A stretch of DNA of 64,000 nucleotides, from the NCBI GenBank assembly GCA_965218945.1, contig OZ244718.1, positions 1,674,001 to 1,738,000 of the forward strand, in the 5' to 3' direction. The notes below the pieces were generated by a model. That model was not told the origin of the DNA. It saw only the letters and a program-made list of their open reading frames with translations, and did no database searches. Below are positions 16,665 to 26,691 of the stretch, piece by piece. This DNA is from DAOUJW01 sp965218945 (lineage in GTDB: Bacteria; Chloroflexota; Dehalococcoidia; Lucifugimonadales; UBA2985). Every line of letters begins with the position of its first letter. Within the stretch, counting starts at the first letter, position 1. Both the position numbers and the translations under genes were made by a program.

Positions 16665-16870
16665 GCATAGTAGGAGTGTGGCTTGATCCCCTCACGCCGG
16701 CACAGGTCACTCACTGTGACCTCCCCGCGGAATCCCTCGAGCACGATGCGGATCTTCTCCTCCGGAGTGTACTTGCGCCGGGCAGCAGACTTCACCGTGC
16801 GCACGAAGGACCTCGTCTCCTCCGTCCGCTCCTCTGCGGCCACCGCCTTGGCTGTCTCTGTCTGGGACAT
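16463..16870 (-). CDS. IS3-family OrfA (HTH) with A4G slippery site
   Basis: A 135-aa protein. RKYTPEEKIRIVLEGFRGE and VSDLCRREGIKPHSYYAW form the transposase HTH, followed by the leucine-zipper helix QEVQGLRRENVELKQLVAE. Near the end the codons CTC AAA AGA contain an AAAAG run (complement of 16509-16513). A -1 slip there joins the OrfB frame exactly (AAG AAC GGC), the usual programmed frameshift of IS3 elements. Confidence 0.9.
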   Translation of the reverse strand: MSQTETAKAVAAEERTEETRSFVRTVKSAARRKYTPEEKIRIVLEGFRGEVTVSDLCRREGIKPHSYYAWTKEFMEAGRERLTRDMVRDATQQEVQGLRRENVELKQLVAEVSLEGYRLKRTAIPMPHDAAGTRG

Positions 16871-16980
16871 TGTTGCTCCTCTCTATGAAGTACTCTACCT
16901 CATCCAGGGAGCCAACCTAACCTCAAATCTCTCGGGTTTTCCTACCCCATTCCGTGTCCCATTTTCGCTGACAACCTACA

Positions 16981-17157
16981 CTCGCGCAGTTCGCGCAGGG
17001 CATGTCGTACGCCGCCATCGCCGAGTCCAGGGGCAACCGCTCATCGACGGTCCGCAACACCATCTACCACATACAGGACAAGCTGGGATTCGACAGCAAG
17101 CAGGAGATCGTCGTCTGGGCCGTGCGAAACGGACTGGTGGACCGAGAGCTCGGCTGA
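16981..17157 (+). pseudogene. C-terminal DNA-binding fragment of a LuxR-family regulator
   Basis: The plus-strand frame reads LAQFAQGMSYAAIAESRGN, RSSTVRNTIYHIQDKLG, EIVVWAVRNGLV and a stop. This is the LuxR/GerE helix-turn-helix with its recognition helix and tail. It starts at the right tip of the IS3 element, and no N-terminal half is present on the other side, so the gene is truncated by the insertion and a deletion. Confidence 0.75.
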
Positions 17158-17327
17158 GTTTCTCCCGCACTAACTCCCCATGACTCGATAACGCCTACAC
17201 CGCCGGCCCAACGTCCCACAACAAGGCAGACCCGCAGCATTCGCGCCGCAAGCCTCCTGCCTTGCCCCCTGGCGGTCCGCCAGGAACCGACGGAGCAGGC
17301 TGACAGATAAAGTACCCGGCAGCGACG

Positions 17328-17354
17328 AGGCCCCTGCTGTAACGGCGGGGGCCT
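17328..17354 (+). terminator. Hairpin terminator with T-rich tail
   Basis: The stem AGGCCCCTGC with GCGGGGGCCT (10 bp, one G-T pair, 7-nt loop) is followed by TTTGGCTTATTT. It is the counterpart of the hairpin at 7716-7744, so the terminator belongs to the repeated upstream block. Confidence 0.55.
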
Positions 17355-17404
17355 TTGGCTTATTTCAGACCGCCGCAGCGATTCCGACGCTCGCGGTTAC
17401 CGCC

Positions 17405-17714
17405 CCGCGCGCTCCCCGCTATTTCCCGATCGGTAGCCGATAGGAGTCCCGTTGAGCGTCCTCGCCGCTCCCTGAACACGCTGGGCTGAGACCTACCGCG
17501 ACATGGGCATAGAGGCCCCTAGTAGTCATCTGCCTACGAATCTCTATAGACAAATGTCTAGACCAATTCCTAGAGCAAAATAGACATTTGCTCCTTATAT
17601 CCGGCCTGGAAGCTCACTACTATTTACGTTGGCGAGGGCTGCTTTACAGGCGGCCAGCTGTGCTATGGGCGGCGATAAGCCCGGGTAATCAGACGACGTT
17701 AGGAGACAGGAACC
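17405..17714 (+). promoter_or_regulatory. Conserved upstream module B with overlapping operator-like boxes
   Basis: About 310 bp shared with 7381-7660 (inverted) and 37855-38166. Boxes: TAGACAAATGTCTA at 17547-17560, overlapped by TAGACCAATTCCTA at 17559-17572, and a half-site TAGACATTTG at 17581-17590. A conserved TCCTTATATCCGGCCTGGAAG block and GACGTTAGGAGACAGG follow, the last holding the ribosome site of the 17715 gene. It is likely the promoter and operator of that gene. Here no separate leader ORF intervenes; the leader-like start is fused to the signal peptide. Confidence 0.6.
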
Positions 17715-20700
17715 ATGATGACACGCACCGGTAGACGAGGAATCCCAGTCCTTATTGCCGCCCTGGCCGTGCTGGCCCTGGCCGTTGGGGTGTTCACAAC
17801 CCACGCCCAGCCGGCATACGCCGCAGACGCCACCATAACCTCCCTGCTGTCCCGGCTGGACGTGGGATTTTCCGAAACCGTTCAAGGGACCTACCACAAT
17901 CAGACTGTGGGATACGACTACGACTCGGCACTAGCACTAGGAAGCATGAGTCATGCGGGATTCAGCTACCCTGCCGGGTTCGGTCCCTTGTACACGATTG
18001 AGAGGCTTGTCGTTGACCAGGAGGGCAACACAGGCGACATCGAATCGACGGCCCTTACTCTCGTCGTGCGAGGCGCCGTGACTGCTGTCACTGGTGAGAA
18101 CGCGGCGCACGTTTTGCCACCGGACGCCGGCATCACCCTTCATCTCGAGACAGATGACTTCACCAGGTCCTATTCCCTGGACAATCCCACAATGAGAGAA
18201 AGTCCAGTTTGTGTCGACGAGGATGATAATCTGAGGCTTTGCCGCGTTGGTGAGATTAGGACGGAGACATACACGTGGACCACCAACCTCCCGCCGCTGC
18301 TTGCCGACGACGAGTCGATCCTTGTGCGCCTGAGGTACACGGCGCCGCGGCCGGGCAAGCCCGGGACGCCGACGGTGACGGTACCGACGGGCAAGTCCGG
18401 TGCGCTGATCGTGAATTGGACCACGCCTTCGAGCAACAACCCGGCGGTCCTCGGCTACCAGGTGGACGTTACCAGGGGGAACCAGTTGCGGCGCAAGTCC
18501 ACGGACGCCTCGACCACGCGCCTGCCGGTGCTGCTGCTGGAGCCGGACACCGCCTACGACGTGAGAGTGCGGGCGCGCACGGCCCTTGCCACCGGTCCCT
18601 GGTCGGACACGGCGCGAGCCAGGACCAATCCGCTGCAAGGGACGAACAGGCCGCAGGTTACGCTGGACCTCAACGGCGTGACGCAAGTCAAGGAGGGCGA
18701 CGGGCTGCCCAAGCGGCTCAAGGTGACGGGGATGCCGAACCTGCACCTCGGCGCGTTCCCGGAGAGCATTCCGTACAAAGGTCAAAACTATGTTCAGAGC
18801 AACTTCGTGGAGTTCCGGGTGCTGGACGGCATCGCGGACTCGTTCACCTACGAAGACCACCCGGGCGGCGGCAGCGTTGGCGCGTTCTACGCCGGCGCGC
18901 TGACCATCGGCGAGGACGGGGAGGTTTACCACGACAAAGGCTACCTGGTGATTCCCGATGGCATGTCGGCATACGGGCCGTTGTATGTATGGCTCGGTCG
19001 CGCGGGCACGTCGCCGGAGGACGGCAGCACGGTGGTCAACACGGGGAATGTCACCATCGGAAGCACGGAGCGGCAGTGCGTGGAGATCGCCGATAGCTCG
19101 AACACTGTCCCGACGGGCCGCACTTGCCCCTCGGGAGGGATGTCGGGCCACGCCGTGGACCGGCTGACGGCCCGCTTCGTGGGGGTTCCCCGGTCCCACG
19201 ACGGCGAGAGCGAGTTCACTCTCCGGGTGGCCTTCATAAAGGACGTCGGCATCAGCCCCACCTCGCTGCGTGAGGACGCGCTCACGGTGACCGGTGGCAC
19301 GGTCACCCAGGCGCAGCGGGTGGACGACCGCAGCGACCTGTTCGAAATCACGGTGGAGCCTGCCTCGGACGAGGACGTGACCATCACGCTGGCGGCCGGC
19401 AGCGATTGCGCAGTGGCCGGGGCAGTCTGCACCGAGGGCGAGGACCCCAAGAAGCTTTACAACAGCCCTGCGGCAACGGTGTCCGGCCCCACCCTGACGG
19501 CCAGCTTCCAGGGCCTGCCGTCGCAGCACGACGGGGAGACGGCTTTCAGCTTCAGGATCGCGTTCAGTGACGACATAGCGACCGGAGAAGAGGAGTTCCG
19601 GGACCACAGCGTGGAGGTGTGGGGAGGCCGGGTGACCCGGGCGGAGCCGGTGGACCAGCGGCGCGACCTCTGGGAAGTCGAGGTCGAGCCGGCGTCGGAC
19701 GACTTGGTGATGGTCTCGCTCAGGCCGTCGCTGTCCTGCGACGAGACGGGCGCGGTGTGTACGGCGGGCGGGCGTCGCCTGTCGGTGAGCCCGGCAACGA
19801 TGGTGGCCGGCCCGGCGACCTGGCCGGTGCAGGTCAACGGCGAGGCGCAGGTGGGGAAAACCCTGACCGCGGACACGTCGAACATCTCCGACCGGTTCGG
19901 AGTGCAAGTCACATCCATGACCTACCAGTGGCTGGCCAATAACGCCCGCATACCGGGCGCCAGCGGCCAATCCTACACCCTTGGCGAAGGCAAACAGGGC
20001 AGGAAAATCAGCGTGATGGCGACCTACACCGACGACCGGGGCAACGAGGACACGGTGACCAGCGGGCCCACGGAACCGGTGGCGGCCAGGGAGCGCAACA
20101 GCCGCGCCACGGGCCTGCCGCTGATCAGCGGCAGGGCGCTGGTGGGGCAGACGCTGACGGCGGACACGTCGCTCATCTTCGACGCCGACGGCCTGGGGAA
20201 TTCCGTCTTCTCCTACCTGTGGGAGGCGGACGACGACAGCATCCCGGGGGCGCACGACCCCACATACACGCCGGTGCAAGCCGACGTGGGCAAGGTGATC
20301 ACGGTCATCGTGAGTTTCCTGGACGACGCGGGATACTCACAGTCCATGACCAGCCCGGACACGATGGCGGTGACCACGGCGGAAGCCGCGGCGGCGGTGA
20401 AGTTCGCCATTAGCCTCAGGTATGCGGCAAATGCGGACGGGTCGGTGACCCTGTACTGGAACGCGCCCGACGACGAGGTGACCGGTTACCGGATTTTCCG
20501 GCGGCGCTATTCGTTGGGCGAGCCCAAGGGGCTGGTGTACGTCGAGGACACGGGCAGCACGGCGACTACCTACACCGATACCGAGGTAACGGCAGGGGCG
20601 CCGCACAGCTACCGCGTGCAGGCGATCAGAGGCGCGGAGCTGGGTGAGAAAACCAAATTCTTCAAAACCAAAGTCTTTCCGCTGAGGAAGGCAGCCAACA

Positions 20701-23700
20701 GCCCGGCCACCGGCGCGCCCGCCATCAGCGGCGTCGCCCAGGTGGGGGAGACGCTGACGGCGGACACCTCCGGCATCGTCGACGCGGACGGGCTGGAGAA
20801 CGTCACCCAGAACTATCTGTGGGGGATAAACAAAGGCCTCATCATCGGCGCCGTCTACGGCTACCAGTGGCTGGCCGACGAAGCGGAGATCGAGGACGCT
20901 ACAGGCTCGACCTATATTCTGGCGGACGGCGACGAGGGCAAGGCCGTCAAGGTGCGGGTATCTTTCACCGACGACGGGGGCCATCGGGAGACGCTCACGA
21001 GCTCGGCTACGGCGGCTGTGACGCAGCCCAACACTCCGGCTATCGGTCTGCCAACCGTCAGCGGAAATGCCCGGGTGGGCGAGACGCTGACGGTGGACAC
21101 GTCGGGCATCTCCGACGAGAACGGGCTGGACGATGCCACCTTCACTCACCAGTGGATAACGGACGATTCAGTCGTGGTAGGCACCGGGACCAGAGCCTAC
21201 ACACCGACCGGCGGCGACCAGGGCAAGGCCGTCAAGGTTCGGGTGAGCTTCACCGACGACGCAGGCAACTGGGAGACTCGCACCAGCGCACAGACGGCGG
21301 CGGTGGAGGCGCGGTCCAACAGCGCGGGCATCTGCGACCGAACCGAGCGGGTGAGGGACAACATCATCAGCCTGCTGAACGCGCAAGACCTGGGCAGTTT
21401 GGGCATCAAGGACTGCAGCGAGGTGACGGACGAGCATCTGACCAGGATCAGGTTCCTGGACCTGACCGGTGGAGGGCTTGGCCAGAAGATCACCTCATTG
21501 AAGTCCGGGGATTTCGAGGGGCTGTCGAGGATGACCGAACTGGGACTGGAACACAACAGCCTGAGTGAACTGCCTGAGGGCGTCTTCGACGGGCTCTCCA
21601 GCCTGGCAATACTGACGATGCACGGGAACGACCTGGGTTCATTGCCTGATGGCGTGTTCGACGACCTGACCAATCTGGATGCCCTGGCGCTGTACGACAA
21701 CGACCTTGCTGCATTGCCGGATGGGGTATTCGACGAGTTGACCAGGTTGAGCACGCTGGCTATTTCCGACAACAATCTGACTGCCCTGCCCGGCGATGTC
21801 TTCACAGGACTCGCTGGCCTGACTCGTCTGGTGGCATCGAACAACAAGCTCACTTCGCTGCCAGATGGCGTGTTCGCTGGTATGTCGAAGCTGCAAACGG
21901 TGAGCTTATCGGGCAACCCGGGGGCCCCCTTCACCCTAAGGGCGGACCTGGAAAAAGAGGACGCCGGTGGAGTTGTGGTCAAGGTTGCGGAGGGCGCGCC
22001 GTTCGCCATGACCGTCACGCTGTCGGCCGAAGGCGGAACGCTCTCGGCCACGACGGTTGTGATCGACGGCGGCGACACGGAAAGCGCAGTTCTCACGGTC
22101 ACGCCAGAAGGCGCCGGGGCGGTGACGGTGAGCGTGGATTCGGCTGCTTTCCCCGATGCCGGTACGTCTCACGCAGGCATCCAGGCCGGGGTCGGCGAAA
22201 GCCTGACTCTGGAGGCCGCTGCATCCGGCATCTGCGACCGCACTGCACAGGTGCGGGACGCGATTCTGGAGATGCTCCCGGACACCAGCGATTGCGCACT
22301 GGTGACCGAAACGGACCTGAGAAGCATCGACAGGTTGTGGCTTAGGGAGAAGGAGATCACCTCGCTGAAGTCCGGAGATTTCAGCGGCCTGTCAAATCTG
22401 CAACTCTTGCACCTGGCCAACAATGAACTAAGCGCGTTGCCCGACGGCATATTCGACAACCTCACCAGTTTGCAGAGCCTGTACCTGTTCAACAACAGGA
22501 ACAGGCTGAGCGAATTGCCCGACGGCATATTCGACGACCTCACCGGGTTGGAGGTGTTGCATCTTTTCGGCATCGGCATTCGCGGACTGCCCGACGACAT
22601 CTTCGATAACCTCAGCGGGTTGCGGTCGCTAAGGTTAGGCGCTAACTGGATAAGCGAACTGCCCGACGGCGTATTCGACAACCTCACCGGATTGGAGTCG
22701 CTGAATTTAGGCATTAACGATTTGAGCGAACTGCCCGACGGCGTATTCGACAACCTCGCCAGGTTGTATTCGCTGGGTTTAGGCGGTAACGATCTGGGCG
22801 AACTGCCCGACGGCATATTCGACAACCTCACCGGCCTGGGGGCGCTCACATTAACCAACATCGATTTGAGCGAACTGCCCGACGGCATATTCGACGAGCT
22901 CACCAGGTTGGATACGCTGGTATTAAGCGACAACGATCTGAGCGAACTGCCCGACGGCATATTCGACGAGCTCACTGGATTGTGGACGCTGAAATTAGAC
23001 GGCAACGATTTGAGCGAACTGCCTGACGGCGTATTCGACAAGCTCACCAGGTTGCGATGGCTGACTTTAGACGATAACGACTTTAGCGATCTGCCCGACG
23101 GCGTATTCGACAGCCTCACGAGGTTGGATATGCTGTACCTCCACCGCAACGAACTGAGCGAATTGCCCGACGGTGTATTCGACAAACTCACCAAGTTGGA
23201 GGATTTGTACCTTTTGAGCAATAAGCTCAGCCGACTGCCCGACGGCATATTCTATGGCCTCGTCAGTCTGGATGTCCTGAACATTGATGACAATACGGGG
23301 AGCCCGTTCATCCTCACGGCAGAACTGGAGCGGACAGGTGAAAACACCATAGTGTTAAAGATCGCTCAGGCGACGCCCTTCGACATGGAAGTAACGCTTT
23401 CGGCTGAAGAAGGATCACTTTCCAGCGCAACCGTCTTTATACCCGCAGGCAACGTCAGTTCAGCGCCGGTCAACGTAAGCCCTGATGGTGACGGCCCCGT
23501 CACCATCAGTGTAGTCTCCGCTGCCTTCCTACTAGGAGAATCCCAAGAGGCAAAGGGCATTCAGACAGGTCTCGGGTCCCCCCTTGCATTGGGAGAGGAT
23601 TCGGACACCAACACCCCGGCCACCGGCGCGCCCACCATCAGCGGCACAGTCCAGGTGGGCGAGACACTGACGGCAGACACGTCCGACATCGAGGACGCCA

Positions 23701-26477
23701 ACGGCTTGGCGAACGCCACCTTCAGCTACCGGTGGGTATCCAGCGACGGAACAACCGATACGGACATAGAGAAGGCGACCGATTCAACCTACAAGCTCGT
23801 AGCAGACGACGCGGGCAACGAAGAAACCCTGACCAGCGCACCCACGGCTCCCGTGTGGGGCGACGGCCCACCGGGAGCGCCCGGCAACCTCACCGTCACC
23901 GCCGGAGACCAGGAGATCACCCTGTCCTGGGAGCCGCCCGCCGACAACGGCAACGCGCCCGCGAAGAGATACCGCATCGAGTGGAGGATGGACGGCAAGG
24001 ACTACACCAGGTCGCAATGGGGCACATCGGGAAGTACAACCTATACGAAGACCGACCTGGCCAACGGAGTCAAGTACGTCTTCCGGGTAAAGGCCGAGAA
24101 CGGCACCGGCAACTACGGACCATACGGACCGGCCTCCGAGGAGGTGAGCGCCACTCCCACCTCCGGTTCGGCGGTGGACCTGGGCACGCCGGTGCTGTCG
24201 AACACGAAAACCCTGCATCACGGCATGGTGAGGCTGGACTGGGAGGACATAGAGGACGCCGGCTGGTATGTGGTCCAGTACTACCGCGTCAAAAGTGGGG
24301 AGTGGTTGGACCTGCCCGCCGAGGGAGTCGACATCGCGTTCCACGGTTCCAGCGCGGTGGTGAGCAACCTGCATGGGCTCTCGTGGCTGCGGGTTCGAGC
24401 GATGAGCTGTGCGGGAGAATCGGAGTGGTCGCAGATCGAGCAGTTGTTCGGGACCAATGCATCGGACTGGGACGGGGTGCCCGTACCGGAGGTAGCGGAG
24501 GGCGACGAGATCGAGCCATGCCCCGTGGTCCTGGGCACTCCGGTGTTGTCGAACACGAAGACCCTGCATCACGGCATGGTGAAGCTGGACTGGAAGGACA
24601 TAGAGGACGCCGGTTGGTACGTGGTCCAGTACTACCACGCCAAAGGTGGGGAGTGGTTGGACCTGCCCGCCGAGGGAGTGGACATCGCGTTCCACGGGTC
24701 AAGCGCGGTGGTGAGCAACCTGCATGGGCTCTCGTGGCTGAGGGTTCGAGCGATGAGCTGTGCAGGAGCATCGGAGTGGTCGCAGATCGAGGAGTTGTAC
24801 GGGACCAATGCATCGGACTGGGAGGGCGTGCCCGTACCGGAGGTGGCGGAGGGCGACGAGATCGAACCGTGCTCCGAAGACGGTGACACGACGGACAACA
24901 GTCCGGCGACGGGCGCGCCCGCCATCAGCGGGACGGCGCAGGTGGGTGAGACGCTGACGGCGAACACGTCTGGGGTCGCCGACGCCGACGGGCTTAGCAA
25001 CGTCCAGTACGAGTACCAGTGGCTTGCAGACGACTCCGACATATCGGGAGCTACGGGCTCCACCCACACCCTGGCCGACGCCGACGTGGGCAAGGCCATC
25101 ACGGTGCAGGTGAGCTTCACCGACGACGCGGGCAACGAGGAAACGCTGACCAGCGCAGCGACGGCAGCCGTGGCCGGTGCGCAACCCACGGAGCCGCCCA
25201 CCAAGCCCACCGGCCTCTCCGCCACGGCGTCGCACGACTCGGTGACCCTCACCTGGGACGACCCCGGCGACGACTCCATCACCGGCTACGTGATCCTCAG
25301 GCGCGTCCGCGAGAACAATGTCGGGGGCGAGTTCAGTGAGCTGGTGCCGGACACGGGCAGCGCCGCGACCACCTACACCGATGACACAGTGGTTGCTGGC
25401 ATTACCTACACCTACCGCATCAAGGCCATCAACGGGGCCGGAACGAGTGAACGCTCCCACTGGTTCCACATCGACATTCCGGCAGCGCCCGTACCCGATA
25501 AGCCCACGGGCTTGTCCGCCACGGCGTCCCACGATGTCATCACTCTAACCTGGGAAGACCCGGGCGACGACAGCATCACCGGCTACGTGATCCTGCGGCG
25601 CCTCCGCTACGACGACCCCTCGGGCCACTTCGATGAGCTGGTGGCGGACACGGGCACGGCGGCGACCACCTACACCGACGACACCGTGGCGGCTGAGACT
25701 AACTACACCTACCGGATCAAGGCCATCAACGCGCACGGGTCGAGCGAGCGTTCGCGCTGGTTCCACATCGACACCCCGGCTGAGCCGACTCCGGAACCGA
25801 CGCCCGAGGCCGGTCCGGTCGTGCGGTTCCTGTCTCCGCCCGAGACCATCTCCGAGGACGTGACCGGCCCCTACTACATCGCCGGCGATGCGTCGAGGAA
25901 CGAACTTATCTCGATCACAACCAACACCGGCTTCATCCTGTCGGGAGGAGCCGACACCAATATCCACTGCCCGATTTACTTCCAGCGCCCAGGCGGCAAC
26001 CTGGAGCTCGCGCCAGTAGTCGACGGTTACGTTCCCACCGAAAACGGCGAACAGATACATTACCGGGACGGAGAGCCAGTCACCTACAACGTTGACGATT
26101 CCTACATGACCATGACCTATTTGAAAGCCAGCACCGAGGGCTTCTACCTGCGCAATTGCGCGACCGAACCCATGGACGGCTACGTGAGTGTCACGACATA
26201 CCGGGACGACGACGTCAACCACCTGAGCCGGATACGCATCACCCAGCCTTCGCCGTTCGTGGTTACAACGGGCGCCCCTCCGGACGATGACGACCAGCAC
26301 ACGGCCGACCGCAGCACTAACGGGACGGTGGCGGACACGGGGACGGCGGCGACCACCTACACCGACGATACGGTAAAGGCCAATACTTCCTACACCTACC
26401 GGATCAAGGCCATCAACGGGGCCGGAACGAGTGAACGCTCGCGCTGGTTCCACATCGACACCCCGGCGGCCCCGTAG
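17715..26477 (+). CDS. Giant secreted protein A: Ig-like, FN3 and leucine-rich repeats
   Basis: A 2920-aa protein. The signal peptide begins MMTRTGRRGIPVLIAALAV and ends PAYA|AD near residue 36. Order: FN3 (about 210-310); two copies of an unnamed domain with the HDGE and GGxVT motifs (about 480-695); Ig-like repeats of the type ATGxPxISGxxQVGETLTADT from about 695; an FN3-like unit (895-990); LRR block 1 (1205-1405) and LRR block 2 (1505-1860) with 24-aa SELPDGVFDNLTxL units; Ig and FN3; two tandem 117-aa units (2155-2390); Ig; two FN3 (2490-2690); a unique region; and only the second half of an FN3 at the end (SERSRWFHIDTPAAP). One Ig unit near 2030 is also shortened. Probably a cell-surface adhesin. 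No sortase, LPXTG or anchor is visible. Confidence 0.85.
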   Translation: MMTRTGRRGIPVLIAALAVLALAVGVFTTHAQPAYAADATITSLLSRLDVGFSETVQGTYHNQTVGYDYDSALALGSMSHAGFSYPAGFGPLYTIERLVVDQEGNTGDIESTALTLVVRGAVTAVTGENAAHVLPPDAGITLHLETDDFTRSYSLDNPTMRESPVCVDEDDNLRLCRVGEIRTETYTWTTNLPPLLADDESILVRLRYTAPRPGKPGTPTVTVPTGKSGALIVNWTTPSSNNPAVLGYQVDVTRGNQLRRKSTDASTTRLPVLLLEPDTAYDVRVRARTALATGPWSDTARARTNPLQGTNRPQVTLDLNGVTQVKEGDGLPKRLKVTGMPNLHLGAFPESIPYKGQNYVQSNFVEFRVLDGIADSFTYEDHPGGGSVGAFYAGALTIGEDGEVYHDKGYLVIPDGMSAYGPLYVWLGRAGTSPEDGSTVVNTGNVTIGSTERQCVEIADSSNTVPTGRTCPSGGMSGHAVDRLTARFVGVPRSHDGESEFTLRVAFIKDVGISPTSLREDALTVTGGTVTQAQRVDDRSDLFEITVEPASDEDVTITLAAGSDCAVAGAVCTEGEDPKKLYNSPAATVSGPTLTASFQGLPSQHDGETAFSFRIAFSDDIATGEEEFRDHSVEVWGGRVTRAEPVDQRRDLWEVEVEPASDDLVMVSLRPSLSCDETGAVCTAGGRRLSVSPATMVAGPATWPVQVNGEAQVGKTLTADTSNISDRFGVQVTSMTYQWLANNARIPGASGQSYTLGEGKQGRKISVMATYTDDRGNEDTVTSGPTEPVAARERNSRATGLPLISGRALVGQTLTADTSLIFDADGLGNSVFSYLWEADDDSIPGAHDPTYTPVQADVGKVITVIVSFLDDAGYSQSMTSPDTMAVTTAEAAAAVKFAISLRYAANADGSVTLYWNAPDDEVTGYRIFRRRYSLGEPKGLVYVEDTGSTATTYTDTEVTAGAPHSYRVQAIRGAELGEKTKFFKTKVFPLRKAANSPATGAPAISGVAQVGETLTADTSGIVDADGLENVTQNYLWGINKGLIIGAVYGYQWLADEAEIEDATGSTYILADGDEGKAVKVRVSFTDDGGHRETLTSSATAAVTQPNTPAIGLPTVSGNARVGETLTVDTSGISDENGLDDATFTHQWITDDSVVVGTGTRAYTPTGGDQGKAVKVRVSFTDDAGNWETRTSAQTAAVEARSNSAGICDRTERVRDNIISLLNAQDLGSLGIKDCSEVTDEHLTRIRFLDLTGGGLGQKITSLKSGDFEGLSRMTELGLEHNSLSELPEGVFDGLSSLAILTMHGNDLGSLPDGVFDDLTNLDALALYDNDLAALPDGVFDELTRLSTLAISDNNLTALPGDVFTGLAGLTRLVASNNKLTSLPDGVFAGMSKLQTVSLSGNPGAPFTLRADLEKEDAGGVVVKVAEGAPFAMTVTLSAEGGTLSATTVVIDGGDTESAVLTVTPEGAGAVTVSVDSAAFPDAGTSHAGIQAGVGESLTLEAAASGICDRTAQVRDAILEMLPDTSDCALVTETDLRSIDRLWLREKEITSLKSGDFSGLSNLQLLHLANNELSALPDGIFDNLTSLQSLYLFNNRNRLSELPDGIFDDLTGLEVLHLFGIGIRGLPDDIFDNLSGLRSLRLGANWISELPDGVFDNLTGLESLNLGINDLSELPDGVFDNLARLYSLGLGGNDLGELPDGIFDNLTGLGALTLTNIDLSELPDGIFDELTRLDTLVLSDNDLSELPDGIFDELTGLWTLKLDGNDLSELPDGVFDKLTRLRWLTLDDNDFSDLPDGVFDSLTRLDMLYLHRNELSELPDGVFDKLTKLEDLYLLSNKLSRLPDGIFYGLVSLDVLNIDDNTGSPFILTAELERTGENTIVLKIAQATPFDMEVTLSAEEGSLSSATVFIPAGNVSSAPVNVSPDGDGPVTISVVSAAFLLGESQEAKGIQTGLGSPLALGEDSDTNTPATGAPTISGTVQVGETLTADTSDIEDANGLANATFSYRWVSSDGTTDTDIEKATDSTYKLVADDAGNEETLTSAPTAPVWGDGPPGAPGNLTVTAGDQEITLSWEPPADNGNAPAKRYRIEWRMDGKDYTRSQWGTSGSTTYTKTDLANGVKYVFRVKAENGTGNYGPYGPASEEVSATPTSGSAVDLGTPVLSNTKTLHHGMVRLDWEDIEDAGWYVVQYYRVKSGEWLDLPAEGVDIAFHGSSAVVSNLHGLSWLRVRAMSCAGESEWSQIEQLFGTNASDWDGVPVPEVAEGDEIEPCPVVLGTPVLSNTKTLHHGMVKLDWKDIEDAGWYVVQYYHAKGGEWLDLPAEGVDIAFHGSSAVVSNLHGLSWLRVRAMSCAGASEWSQIEELYGTNASDWEGVPVPEVAEGDEIEPCSEDGDTTDNSPATGAPAISGTAQVGETLTANTSGVADADGLSNVQYEYQWLADDSDISGATGSTHTLADADVGKAITVQVSFTDDAGNEETLTSAATAAVAGAQPTEPPTKPTGLSATASHDSVTLTWDDPGDDSITGYVILRRVRENNVGGEFSELVPDTGSAATTYTDDTVVAGITYTYRIKAINGAGTSERSHWFHIDIPAAPVPDKPTGLSATASHDVITLTWEDPGDDSITGYVILRRLRYDDPSGHFDELVADTGTAATTYTDDTVAAETNYTYRIKAINAHGSSERSRWFHIDTPAEPTPEPTPEAGPVVRFLSPPETISEDVTGPYYIAGDASRNELISITTNTGFILSGGADTNIHCPIYFQRPGGNLELAPVVDGYVPTENGEQIHYRDGEPVTYNVDDSYMTMTYLKASTEGFYLRNCATEPMDGYVSVTTYRDDDVNHLSRIRITQPSPFVVTTGAPPDDDDQHTADRSTNGTVADTGTAATTYTDDTVKANTSYTYRIKAINGAGTSERSRWFHIDTPAAP
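24180..24880 (+). repeat. Two tandem 351-bp units (117 aa) inside protein A
   Basis: The unit starts at CTGGGCAC(G/T)CCGGTG (24180 and 24531) and encodes LGTPVLSNTKTLHHGMV through EGDEIEPC. The two copies are nearly identical. The same pair occurs inverted in the surface gene at 56277-60761 (about 58190-58890). Confidence 0.85.
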
Positions 26478-26528
26478 CAGATATCGAGGACTGCGACGCC
26501 GAGGGAGCCACAAGCACAAGGAGGAGCC

Positions 26529-26687
26529 ATGATGATTCGCACAGATAAAGGAGGAAGCCCGATCCTCGACGGAGTAGAGACAGCCGTCGCAGCGGCCCGT
26601 CTTGCCGTGAGGTCCGCGACCCGGTCCGCCCTCCATCGCGGGCTCGCACAGACGCCCCGAGTTTTTTCGGGGCCGCGCCGGAGTTAA
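26529..26687 (+). CDS. 52-aa leader ORF of the RGLAQT family (copy B)
   Basis: AAGGAGGAGCC precedes ATG 26529. The peptide begins MMIRTDKGGSPILDGVE and carries ATRSALHRGLAQTPR, matching copy A over most of its length. It stops 4 nt before the ATG of the 3473-aa surface gene, so the two are likely coupled. The first codons match the signal-peptide start of the 38552 gene (MIRTDRRRFPILI) but switch to LDG after P-I-L. It has no signal peptide itself. Function is unknown. Confidence 0.5.
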   Translation: MMIRTDKGGSPILDGVETAVAAARLAVRSATRSALHRGLAQTPRVFSGPRRS

Positions 26688-26691
26688 GCCG

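Larger units (their letters stand above)
15439..16978 (-). mobile_element. Intact IS3-family insertion sequence, about 1.54 kb
   Basis: It contains OrfA and OrfB on the minus strand. The ends share an imperfect inverted repeat of about 25 bp (17 matches). The left end begins TTGGCAACCAGCAAAAATGG, and the right end read inward begins TAGGTTGTCAGCGAAAATGG. Tips are placed to within a few bases and no target duplication was fixed. The right end lies directly against a truncated LuxR regulator (16981-17157). Confidence 0.75.
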
